A stretch of 64,000 nucleotides of DNA from Verrucomicrobiota bacterium (GTDB lineage: Bacteria > Verrucomicrobiota > Verrucomicrobiia > Verrucomicrobiales > Akkermansiaceae), in contig JAPLUI010000327.1 of assembly GCA_026397725.1 (NCBI GenBank), positions 18,062 to 82,061 of the forward strand. The letters are read 5' to 3'. The translations under genes were made by a program, and so were the position numbers. Numbering within the stretch: position 1 is the first letter of the stretch; every line of letters begins with the position of its first letter. Shown here piece by piece: positions 10,204 through 18,065 of this stretch. Below the pieces are notes generated by a model. It worked only from the letters and a program-made list of their open reading frames with translations. It was not told the origin of the DNA and did not search any database.

Positions 10204-10235
10204 CACGGCGTTTCGCCCTGCGGCCAAACGCCGTG
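10204..10235. terminator. Perfect 10-bp inverted repeat, probable terminator or attenuator
   Basis: CACGGCGTTT at 10204-10213 and its exact complement AAACGCCGTG at 10226-10235 enclose a 12-base loop. It lies in the 145-bp gap between the stop of the LamG/Ig gene (10261) and the start of the truncated glycosidase (10115), both on the minus strand. There is no clear T-run on the minus strand, so it may be a weak or factor-assisted terminator that lowers transcription of the downstream enzymes relative to the first gene. Confidence 0.5.
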
Positions 10236-10260
10236 TTTCCCGCAAGGCGGCGCGTGCCCG

Positions 10261-12543
10261 TCACGGGGCGGTGGCACCCCCGTGGACGCGGTAGAACAAC
10301 CTCGGCGCGGTCGCCGGATCCGGGGTGCTGCCCGGCGGGATGTCGTAGCTCGTCACCGGGTCCGTCGCGGGGATGCCGGTGGCGTATTCGGCCCAGCTTG
10401 TGAGGTCGGCGCTGACTTCCACCTTGTAGGCGATGCCGGTTTGGGACGGCCAGGAAAGCGTGACCGCGCCATTGGCCGCCCGTTGGATCTGGACGGGAAC
10501 GGGAATCCACGACACTCCCCCCGGTGCCATCCACACGCTGAAGTTGTCAAATTGCCAGTCGGTGCTGCCCGCGGCATTATCATGCCAAATGCCGACCAGC
10601 AGTTCTCCTGTTAGATCGGTTCGCTCGACGCTGCGGACGAGCGACCAAGTGCCGCCTGCGGTGGATTTGTTATAGTAATTGAAGGTGGTTCCGACCCGCT
10701 GCAAGCGGAGGTAGGGAGGATAGCTGCCCCAGAACTGCTCGGTCGCTCCTCCTCCGTTGACATTGGAATAGAAGTAATGCGATTGGTTGGCCGGCAAGGT
10801 GTATGCCGCCACCCAGTTCAGCGGCGAGGCGCTCGCCGTGCGCGCGATCAGGCCGCCGGAAGCATACACCCCGGCGGGCATCGACGGGATGTACACTTGG
10901 ACATCGAAGTCCACGCCGGCGGGCACCGTCTTGTAAAGGGTCGGGCAGTTGCCGATCCCTTCGGCGCCGTTGGGCAGGTGCAGCACGCCGCCGGTGGTGT
11001 CGGTGCCGGGATCCAGATTCTGCGCATTGAGCACGCCATCCCACATGGTGCCCGTGACGTCGCCGCCGGCGAAGTCATGATAGATCTGGAAGCTGTCCTG
11101 ATAGACGCTGCCGGCAGGCAGGACTTCCAGCGCGGCGCTGGCGCTCGTCGTCGGGCCGTTCGAATTGGTGACGACCACGCTGTAGTTGCCGGCATGGTCC
11201 CCGCTGACGGAGGGAATCGTGTAGCTGTCGCCGGTCGCGCCGTCGATATCCGTGCCTTCCAACCGCCACTGGTATTCCATCGGGTGAGGGCTGGTGGCGA
11301 TGACGGAGAAGCTCGCGGTGCCGCCCGGGACCGCCTTGAGCGGCTGCGGCTGGACGGTGATCACGGGCACATCGATCACGAGTGTGGCGTTGTCACTGGG
11401 CGTCGTGCCGTGGGCATCGCTGACCACCACGCTGAAAGTGCCGACGGAATCCCCGCTGACCGGGTTGATCGTGTAGCTGTCGCCGATCGCGCCATCGATG
11501 TCCACGGTATTCTTCCGCCACCGGTATTGCAGCGGGGCGGCACCGGTGGCGGTGACCGAGAATGTCGCCGTCCCAGCCAAGTCCGCTCGCAGCGACTGCG
11601 GCTGGCCGGTGAGGTGGGGCGGACCGATCATGAGCACGGCGTCGTTGCTGGGGGTCGAGCCGTTGTCGTCGGTGACCACCACGCTGTAGGTGCCGGCGTG
11701 TTCCTCGCCGACGGAGTTGATCGTGTAGGTGTCGCCGGTTGCGCCATCGATGTCCGAGCCATTCAGCCGCCAGTGGTAGAGCAGCGTGCCGGTACCCGTG
11801 GCGGTGACGGAAAACGTCGCGGTTCCGCCCAAGTACATCGTGACCGGCTGCGGCTGGCCGGGGATCAGCGGGCCGGGCGGCGGCGGGTCCGAGACCTCAA
11901 GCGTGAAACTGCCGTAACGGTTAGTGACTGTATTCGCGCTCCAGCTCTGGAAGGACAAGCCCACCTGCACGTCGGTGGACAAGCCCACCGAGCTGTGGCT
12001 GCCGGTGTACTGGGTCCAGGTGCTGCCGTTATCGCTGCGGAACGCCGTGTACACCCCGGCGGTGCGCACCAGGCGAAACCACTTCGAGGCACCCATGGTT
12101 CCCCACACGCCGTGGATGGCCGCGCCATTCGCCTCGAAATAGGTGAACGAGTTTGACGGCACCCCGTAGGCGCTTATGTAGTTCGAGTTGTTAGAAGGAT
12201 TCGCCACCAACAGTCCAATGGTACCATCTCCGGCGGCGGCGGAAACATGCAGGGTGGAGGTGAAGTCCATGTTGCCGGTAAGGTTCTTGTACAAGAACGG
12301 ACCATTGCTGATACTCGATGTTTGCGGCGAGTAGAGGCGCAATTCACCCGCATTGGTGATGTTGGCGTCCATGGCGCTGATTTTTGCCGTGCCACGGATG
12401 CCATCCCAGATGGTTCCCGTCGTGTCGCCAGTCGCGTAGTTATGGTCCGCGTCGAAACTGTCGGTGAAGGTCTCGGCCCGCACCGCCGTAAGCAGGGAGC
12501 TGGCCGCCAATAGTGTTAGAAACGATGCTCTGATTGGTGTCAT
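10261..12543 (-). CDS. Secreted LamG-like/Ig-like repeat protein
   Basis: 760 residues with a signal peptide (LTLLAASSLLTAVRA). Order: a LamG-like module (~24-215, DSFDADHNYATGDTTG), three Ig-like repeats of about 85 residues (~226-478; each has GGTATFSV or similar, a YxWR motif and DGATGDSYTI), a second LamG-like module (~480-670, DSFQIYHDFAGGDVTGTMWDG) homologous to the first, and a C-terminal FN3-like segment (YKVEVSADLTSWAEYATG) common at the ends of verrucomicrobial surface proteins. No catalytic motif is visible; it probably binds glycans or cell-surface material. It is the first gene of the minus-strand run and is preceded by one of the four operator-promoter elements (12,628-12,693). 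Confidence 0.75.
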   Translation of the reverse strand: MTPIRASFLTLLAASSLLTAVRAETFTDSFDADHNYATGDTTGTIWDGIRGTAKISAMDANITNAGELRLYSPQTSSISNGPFLYKNLTGNMDFTSTLHVSAAAGDGTIGLLVANPSNNSNYISAYGVPSNSFTYFEANGAAIHGVWGTMGASKWFRLVRTAGVYTAFRSDNGSTWTQYTGSHSSVGLSTDVQVGLSFQSWSANTVTNRYGSFTLEVSDPPPPGPLIPGQPQPVTMYLGGTATFSVTATGTGTLLYHWRLNGSDIDGATGDTYTINSVGEEHAGTYSVVVTDDNGSTPSNDAVLMIGPPHLTGQPQSLRADLAGTATFSVTATGAAPLQYRWRKNTVDIDGAIGDSYTINPVSGDSVGTFSVVVSDAHGTTPSDNATLVIDVPVITVQPQPLKAVPGGTASFSVIATSPHPMEYQWRLEGTDIDGATGDSYTIPSVSGDHAGNYSVVVTNSNGPTTSASAALEVLPAGSVYQDSFQIYHDFAGGDVTGTMWDGVLNAQNLDPGTDTTGGVLHLPNGAEGIGNCPTLYKTVPAGVDFDVQVYIPSMPAGVYASGGLIARTASASPLNWVAAYTLPANQSHYFYSNVNGGGATEQFWGSYPPYLRLQRVGTTFNYYNKSTAGGTWSLVRSVERTDLTGELLVGIWHDNAAGSTDWQFDNFSVWMAPGGVSWIPVPVQIQRAANGAVTLSWPSQTGIAYKVEVSADLTSWAEYATGIPATDPVTSYDIPPGSTPDPATAPRLFYRVHGGATAP

Positions 12544-12627
12544 GGTATCAAGGGTGATCTGGGAGGGGGGTGTTCCGGCACAGCCGCCAGACCGGTTTCG
12601 GCTGTGCCGGATTGAAATCAGGAATGC

Positions 12628-12693
12628 ACACTAGCAAAACCGGGCAGGGCTGTCCATGCCCGGATCGGCGGAAGATTGTTGATTTTCTGAACC
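12628..12693 (-). promoter_or_regulatory. Operator-promoter element, copy B
   Basis: On the minus strand the element reads TTCAGAAAATCAA, then TTCCGCCGATCCGGGCA, directly followed by a -35 TGGACA (12651-12656), a 17-bp spacer and a -10 TAGTGT (12628-12633) with an extended TG. It points at the LamG/Ig gene whose start is 12543. Three other copies share the same sequence and the same spacing to the -35 box, so this is a conserved regulator-binding site joined to a sigma-70-type promoter. The adjacent XylR-like regulator is the obvious candidate to bind it; that link is inferred. Confidence 0.7.
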
Positions 12694-12713
12694 TGGCCGG
12701 GATGCCCGGCGGG

Positions 12714-13904
12714 TCACTGGCGCTCGCCGAACTTGCGGAAGCCGGTTGGGGTCATCCCGGTTTCCCGCTTGAAGAAGTTGCTGAATTTCCCCTGCTCGGA
12801 AAACCCGCAAAGGTCGGCGATGCGTTCGACCGAGTGGCCGGTGGAAAGCAGGTAGGTCTTCGCCTGCTCGGCCTTCACCCGGCGAATCTCCGCCCCCGGA
12901 GTGCGCCCGAACAAGGCGGCGAAACGCCGCGAGAACGTCCGCTGGGACATCCGCATGCCGTCCATCACCTCGCCCACCGAAAGACCTTCGCAGGCATGGT
13001 TCCTGATGGCCTCCAACGCATCGTGATAGGGGGTGTTCCCGCGGCGCTCGCAACGGGTCGAATCCCGCACCTGCACCGCCGGCGAGGGCAGCGCGATGAG
13101 GCCCTCGCAGCGCCGCCCGTCGCGGATCGATTCATGGATCCACTGCGTCGCCCGCCGCCCGATCAACTGCCCGGGTTGCGGAATCGATGAGATCGACGGG
13201 CGGCTGCTGCGTGCGATCCGATAATCGAACATGCCGAGCACCGCCAGGTGGCCGGGCACCTCGAGGCCGCAGTGCATCGCGCGTTGGCAAAGGTGCTGCG
13301 CGAGGTGGTCGTCGTCGCACCATGCCACCGCAGGCAGGTGGAGCGAACGCAGGAACCTATCAAGCATCCGCTGCTGGGAGGCACTCAGACGGGTCATCCG
13401 GTCATCGATTCCCGCGAGCACCCCGAGGTCTAACACTTCTGTCCGCATCCCCGCGCGGGCACAAGCCTCGCAGTAGCGCTCGACCCGCCATTTCAGCGCC
13501 GTGCTGGTGGCGATGTCGGCACCGACGTAGGCGGCTTGGCTGCGGCCCAGCACGCCAAGGTGCGCCACCGCCGTCGCGATCACGGAACTTCCCTGGAACG
13601 CCACCATCGGAACCACCTCGGGCGGTTGATCCCCGCTCGTGTTGACCACCATCACCCCGCGCGCAAGCAAGTGCCCGACCCACGTATCGCGCGGCCGGAG
13701 CCAGACCAGCGCGCCGTCGAAGGCCGGCAACTCGTTAACCACGGGACAGCCGCGGTCGCTCAAGTACGGCAGGTCCAACACTTCCACTCCCCCCATTTCC
13801 TCCGCATACAGGATGGCCCCTTCGAGCAGGCGTCCGGCATACTCGGGTTCCGCCGGCAACAGGACGGCAATGCGGATCACGGATCGGGATTTCATCGGCG
13901 GCAA
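12714..13904 (-). CDS. XylR-like AraC-family transcriptional regulator with periplasmic-binding-type sensor
   Basis: 396 residues; ATG at 13904 (MPPMKSRS) or 13895 (MKSRSVIR). The N-terminal ~270 residues are a LacI/periplasmic-binding-like ligand domain (RIAVLLPAEPEYAGRLLEGA to IGRRATQWIHESI) and the C-terminal ~100 residues a double helix-turn-helix of the AraC type (LSVGEVMDGMRMSQRTFSRR; ERIADLCGFSEQGKFSNFFK). This architecture is that of XylR, a sugar-responsive activator. No signal peptide, consistent with a cytoplasmic role. It sits between the minus-strand glycosidase run and the plus-strand block, with conserved operator copies on both sides (12,651 and 13,955), so it most likely controls both in response to a sugar released by the enzymes. 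Confidence 0.9.
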   Translation of the reverse strand: MPPMKSRSVIRIAVLLPAEPEYAGRLLEGAILYAEEMGGVEVLDLPYLSDRGCPVVNELPAFDGALVWLRPRDTWVGHLLARGVMVVNTSGDQPPEVVPMVAFQGSSVIATAVAHLGVLGRSQAAYVGADIATSTALKWRVERYCEACARAGMRTEVLDLGVLAGIDDRMTRLSASQQRMLDRFLRSLHLPAVAWCDDDHLAQHLCQRAMHCGLEVPGHLAVLGMFDYRIARSSRPSISSIPQPGQLIGRRATQWIHESIRDGRRCEGLIALPSPAVQVRDSTRCERRGNTPYHDALEAIRNHACEGLSVGEVMDGMRMSQRTFSRRFAALFGRTPGAEIRRVKAEQAKTYLLSTGHSVERIADLCGFSEQGKFSNFFKRETGMTPTGFRKFGERQ

Positions 13905-13954
13905 ACGGGGCCGGGGTTGGGCATCGGCACCCGTTGCGCAAGCAAACCCGCATT

Positions 13955-14019
13955 GTTCAGAAAATCAAACATATTCCGCCGATCTGGGCATGGACTTTGG
14001 GATGAGGAGCGTCTATAAG
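13955..14019 (+). promoter_or_regulatory. Operator-promoter element, copy A
   Basis: Reads GTTCAGAAAATCAAACA, then TTCCGCCGATCTGGGCA, then -35 TGGACT (13991-13996), 17-bp spacer and -10 TATAAG (14014-14019). It lies between the regulator start (13904) and the GH95-like gene (14155), pointing at the latter, which leaves a leader of about 130 bases. The block upstream of -35 is the same as in copies B, C and D. Confidence 0.75.
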
Positions 14020-14154
14020 CGGGAGCGGTCAGCCTGATAAGGCGAGACTTGACAGGTCCCGGCGCGACCCGGTCAACGGGCGGTCATCCCTCAAGTGCCG
14101 GGCCTCTGACGCGTCTTTCCCGAAGCAGGTCTCACCGCCAAGAAACAATTCACG

Positions 14155-16998
14155 ATGTGCCAGCCCCGTCTAACATTCCTTGCGCCGCCGCTCGCCGCCG
14201 CTTGGATCGTCATTGCGTGGTGCGCCGCCGCGGCAATTGCCGGGCCGCCTTCGATCCCAGACGCCGCCGTGGCGGTTGTGGCGAAGCATAACAGCGTGTT
14301 CACCGAGGCGCCGCGAGGCACGCCGTCGAACTGGGCGGTCGATGCTCCGCTGTTAGGCAATGGCGACCTGCTGGCGGCGCTCGGTGGTGCCGGTGGCGAA
14401 CCGGAATTCTGGATTTCGACGAATGATTTCTGGCAATTCACTCAGGGGCTATTTCTTGGCGGGCCACGGCCGCTGGCCCGCCTGGCGCTGCGGTTTCCGG
14501 AATTGGCGGGTGGCGGGTGGCAGGCGGAGCAAGAGTTCACCACGGCGGTGACGACATTGCGCATGACCAAGGGCGAACGCGTGTTGCGGCTGCGCGCCTG
14601 GGTGGCGGCGACGGAAAATCTGTTGGTGGTGGAACTCAATGCGGATGGCAAACCCCTCGGTGGTCGGGTGGAGTTGATCGCCCGCGGGATCACTGAACCG
14701 CGACCGCCGCGACCGATTCATCTGGGTCGTGAGCAGTATGGCGGCGGACGCTGGTATCTCAACGGGTGTCTCGACGAGGTGCAGGTGTTCGACCGCGCGC
14801 TCACGGCCGACGCGCTGCACGCGCTGCGGGAGCGCGTGAACGCACCCGACGGAATTGTTAGACATTGGGCCTTCGATGAAACGGAGGGCGATGCGGCGCG
14901 GGACAGTGCCAGTCCGGGCGGCGCCGGCGTGTTGCGCAATGCCGCACGGACGCCAGGCGTGCGCGGCGGGGCCGTGCGCCTCAATGGTCGCGACGCCTAT
15001 ATCGAATGTCCCGCGCTATCGATTCCCGGCACGTTTACGATCAGCGCCTGGGCGTTGTTAGATGCCGCGGTGCCGGAGGGTCAGGCGGCTTACCTCTTCA
15101 GCATGGGTGAATGGAGCCAAGGGTGCAGCCTCGGGATTTCCGGAGGCAAGCTGAGGTTGGCCGTGGACCAAACGTTCGCGCAAAGCGCCGAGCCCGTGCC
15201 GGTCGGCCGGTGGGTGCATCTGGCCGGTACTTTCGACGGTCGCCGGTTGACCGTTTATGTCGATGGCCGCGAGGCCGGATGCGCGGCGGTGCCAGAGCCG
15301 CCGGATGAAGCGAGCGTCGAGCGGACGCCGCAGGTGCAGCGTGCGGCGCGTCGGTTTGCTAGAGACGTTGCCATTCCGAGCGCTGCGGCATGTGCGGTGC
15401 GGCTGGTGGACGGCAAGCTCCCTGATTTCACCCTTGAGCCGGGCCGGCCGCTGGTGCTTGCCGTGGCAGTGCGGAGCGAGTTCAAGGATCCCGGGTATCT
15501 CGAAGCCGTCACCCGGCGCGTGGAGCAGGCCACCCCCGAAGACATCGCGGCCGTGCGGACGCGGCACCTCGGGTGGTGGCGCGAGTACTGGGGCCGTTCG
15601 ACCGTCGAACTCGACGACCCCGTCATCGAACAACGCTACTACCTCTCGCACTACGTCATGGGCAGTTGCAGCCGGGACCCGAAATTCCCGCCTAACATTT
15701 TCGGCTGGATCACCACCGACCGGCCGGAGTGGCAGGGCGATTACCACCTCAACTACAATCACATGGCGCCGTTCTACGGGCTGTATTCCTCGAACCGGCT
15801 GGAGCAGGCGCTGCCCTATCACGCTCCGTTGTTGGATTTCCTCGAGCGCGGGCGGTTTTACGCGCGGAGCATCCTGGGCATCCGCGGGGTGTACCTGCCG
15901 GTGGGCATCGGGCCGCTGGGGCTGGAAACGAATCGGGTCATCGCGGAGCGCCGGCCGCAGATCGGCGAGCACAACCGCCACGTGGAGGGCGAAGGCTACT
16001 TCATGGGCCAGAAAAGCAACGCCGCCTATGCGCTCGTCAACGTGGCCCAGCACTGGTATGCCACCTATGATCCGGATTATGGTCGCACGCTCTATCCGCT
16101 GGTCCTCGCGGTGGCCGACTTTTGGGAGGACTATCTCAAGTTCGAAGGCGGACGCCATGTGATCTATTCCGACTCGATCCACGAAGGGTCCGGGCCGGAT
16201 TTCAACCCGGTCCTTTCGCTCGGCCTGGTGCGCAACGCCTTCGCGCTGGCGCTGGACATGAGCCGCGAACTGGGAGTGGATGCCGGGCGGCACCCGCGCT
16301 GGCAACACATCCTGGAGCACCTCAGCGACTATCCCGTCCAGCAACGCGACGGCAAGACGGTGTTTCGCTATTCGGAAAAGGGCATGGATTGGTGTTGGGA
16401 AAACACCCTCGGCATCCAGCATATCTATCCGGCCGCGGCCATCGGGCTCGACAGCACGCCGAAGCTGTTGGAAATCAGCCGCGACACGATCACCGCGCTG
16501 GGCCGCTGGGGCGACCAGAATGGCATGAACAGCTTCTATCCGGCCGCGGTGCGCGTGGGCTACGATCCGGACATCATTTGGAACAAGTTGGGGGAGGTGG
16601 TCAGGACGCTCGGGGCGCCTAACGGCTTCACCCGCGGCAATCCGCACGGAATCGAGAACTGCAGCATCGTGCCTAACACGATCAACGAGATGATGCTGCT
16701 CAGCCACGAGGGGGTGTTGCGGCTGTTCCGCGTCTGGCCGCGCGGACACAACGGGCGCTTCTCCCACCTGCGCGCCCGCGGCGCCTTCCTCGTGTCGGCC
16801 GCGATCACCAAGGGCGTGGTGTCGCCGGTCACGGTGCTCAGCGAACGCGGCCGCGACCTCGTCATCGAAAACCCGTGGCCCGGACGCGCGGTCGTCGTCA
16901 CCCGCAACGGCCGCCAGGCGGAAACCGTCACGGGCGAACGCCTGAAGCTCAAAACCGCCGTTGGCGAAGCGCTCGCCCTGACCCCGCCCGCCCCGTGA
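14155..16998 (+). CDS. GH95-like six-hairpin glycosidase with an inserted, segment-permuted LamG domain
   Basis: 947 residues with a signal peptide. The N-terminal beta-sandwich (APLLGNGDLLAALGGAGGEP) and the helical catalytic part (GWWREYWGRSTVEL, DYHLNYNHMAPFYGLYSSN, GTRG-type loops replaced by NPHGIENCSIVPNTINEMML) resemble the GH95/GH65 clan. Residues ~180-400 are an inserted LamG-like domain in unusual order: the usual C-terminal hairpin (GGRWYLNGCLDEVQVFDRAL) comes first, followed by the usual N-terminal strands (FTISAWALL, WVHLAGTFDGRRLTVYVDG). The parent domain then resumes at RRFARDVAIPSAAACAVRL. Exported; substrate unknown, possibly alpha-L-fucosides or alpha-galactosides. Driven by operator copy A; divergent from the regulator. 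Confidence 0.75.
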   Translation: MCQPRLTFLAPPLAAAWIVIAWCAAAAIAGPPSIPDAAVAVVAKHNSVFTEAPRGTPSNWAVDAPLLGNGDLLAALGGAGGEPEFWISTNDFWQFTQGLFLGGPRPLARLALRFPELAGGGWQAEQEFTTAVTTLRMTKGERVLRLRAWVAATENLLVVELNADGKPLGGRVELIARGITEPRPPRPIHLGREQYGGGRWYLNGCLDEVQVFDRALTADALHALRERVNAPDGIVRHWAFDETEGDAARDSASPGGAGVLRNAARTPGVRGGAVRLNGRDAYIECPALSIPGTFTISAWALLDAAVPEGQAAYLFSMGEWSQGCSLGISGGKLRLAVDQTFAQSAEPVPVGRWVHLAGTFDGRRLTVYVDGREAGCAAVPEPPDEASVERTPQVQRAARRFARDVAIPSAAACAVRLVDGKLPDFTLEPGRPLVLAVAVRSEFKDPGYLEAVTRRVEQATPEDIAAVRTRHLGWWREYWGRSTVELDDPVIEQRYYLSHYVMGSCSRDPKFPPNIFGWITTDRPEWQGDYHLNYNHMAPFYGLYSSNRLEQALPYHAPLLDFLERGRFYARSILGIRGVYLPVGIGPLGLETNRVIAERRPQIGEHNRHVEGEGYFMGQKSNAAYALVNVAQHWYATYDPDYGRTLYPLVLAVADFWEDYLKFEGGRHVIYSDSIHEGSGPDFNPVLSLGLVRNAFALALDMSRELGVDAGRHPRWQHILEHLSDYPVQQRDGKTVFRYSEKGMDWCWENTLGIQHIYPAAAIGLDSTPKLLEISRDTITALGRWGDQNGMNSFYPAAVRVGYDPDIIWNKLGEVVRTLGAPNGFTRGNPHGIENCSIVPNTINEMMLLSHEGVLRLFRVWPRGHNGRFSHLRARGAFLVSAAITKGVVSPVTVLSERGRDLVIENPWPGRAVVVTRNGRQAETVTGERLKLKTAVGEALALTPPAP

Positions 16999-17065
16999 CG
17001 CGTGCGATTCCTTTCCCATGATCCATCATCTCCCACCCCAATCCCTAACATAATATCACACGAGC

Positions 17066-17659
17066 ATGAAGACATTCCATTCGTTAGTGATGCGAGGCTG
17101 CCTGATGCTGGCGGCCGGCAACCTGATCGCGGGCGAGGCACCCGTACCGGGCCCGTCGGAGTCCCCCACCGCCGTCACCGCCGCAGCCCTCAAGCGCAAG
17201 CTGGCAGCCAGCGAGCTGGCCTGGCGGAAACTGCGCGACGAGTGCAAGGGCAATTACGAATACGACGTGAAGTTCACCAGTTGGGTCGGGTGGTCCCACA
17301 CCACCACCATCGTCGTCAAGGACAACAAGGTGGTGGCCCGGAAGTTCCAGCAACGCTCTAACAAACCGGCCGAGCCTGGCAAAGCGCCGCCGGCTGCCGA
17401 CACCGGCACCACCGGGTGGCAGGAGACCACCGCCGCGGAGCTGGGCAAAAACCGCGAGGGTGCCCCGGCGAAAACCATCGATGAACTCTATCAGTTGGCC
17501 GCTGAAGTTATCGGGAAGGGCGTCCAGGAACACCAGCGTTGGACAACCGTCTTCGACACCAACGGCATCATCCGGTGCTTTGGCTTCACCGACAAGCGGA
17601 TCGCGGACGACGCCCCGCTGACCGGTGTCAGCATCGATGCGCTGCGGCCCACCAAATAG
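17066..17659 (+). CDS. Small secreted protein, DUF6174-like
   Basis: 197 residues with an N-terminal hydrophobic signal (CLMLAAGNLIAGEA). The pattern of WRKLRDECKGNYEYDVKF near the start, TTTIVVKDNKVVARKF in the middle and TIDELYQLAAEVIGKG with a late FGFTDKRIADDAP resembles DUF6174 proteins, small extracytoplasmic proteins of unknown role. No catalytic residues recognised. It follows the GH95-like gene by 67 bp and is in the same orientation. Confidence 0.6.
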   Translation: MKTFHSLVMRGCLMLAAGNLIAGEAPVPGPSESPTAVTAAALKRKLAASELAWRKLRDECKGNYEYDVKFTSWVGWSHTTTIVVKDNKVVARKFQQRSNKPAEPGKAPPAADTGTTGWQETTAAELGKNREGAPAKTIDELYQLAAEVIGKGVQEHQRWTTVFDTNGIIRCFGFTDKRIADDAPLTGVSIDALRPTK

Positions 17660-17670
17660 ATCCGGAAGAA

Positions 17671-18042
17671 ATGAACAATCACAAGCCGCGCGGACGAGCC
17701 AAAGAACGAGCGACGATGCTCGCCCTGTGGTCGATGGTGTGGGTCTCGACGGAAGCGGCGCCAACCGGAGGACAGCCGTCCCGGCTGTCAGGGAAGACAG
17801 GCGTCCCGCCTGTCGTTTCAATGACGGACACGCCGGATGCCCCGGTCTGCCAAGTGATCCCGTTTAATCGGGATTTCCGCTTTGGCCTGGGCACGAGGAA
17901 GGACGCGGAACTGGCATGCACCGTGCCCATTGCGACAAACACGCGAGCCCGCTTTCTGCGGATCGTGTACACCGGCGTGTCCGATGGCTTCTGGCCCAGC
18001 CACCGCGAAGTCGAGATATCAGGAACGCGCCGCAACCCGTGA
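17671..18042 (+). pseudogene. Chimeric small ORF carrying palindromic repeats and the end of a discoidin-like domain
   Basis: 123 codons starting 11 bases after the previous stop. Residues ~1-33 look like a short exported N-terminus; the middle is encoded by two adjacent palindromes (17,771-17,814); the last ~45 residues (ARFLRIVYTGVSDGFWPSHR, then EVEISG) look like the final strands of an F5/8-type-C carbohydrate-binding domain. The combination suggests a remnant of a larger gene, rearranged around an inserted repeat, and not a working protein. Confidence 0.45.
17771..17814. repeat. Twin palindromes with identical GTCCC loops
   Basis: GACAGCC-GTCCC-GGCTGTC at 17,771-17,789 and GACAGGC-GTCCC-GCCTGTC at 17,796-17,814. 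Both have perfect 7-bp stems and the same 5-base loop, with the two stems differing by a G/C swap. Similar 'gacaggcgtcccgcctgtc' units are, to my knowledge, dispersed repeats in Verrucomicrobiota. Here they lie inside an open frame. Confidence 0.75.
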
Positions 18043-18065
18043 AACACACCCAAACACCCGCCTCG

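Noticed and set aside
10777..12156. 459-codon open frame on the plus strand
   Set aside because: Antisense to the Ig-like repeats; its apparent repeats only mirror them.
15058..17019. 653-codon open frame on the minus strand
   Set aside because: It lies antisense to the GH95-like gene, has no recognisable domain and is a typical by-product of high-GC codon bias.
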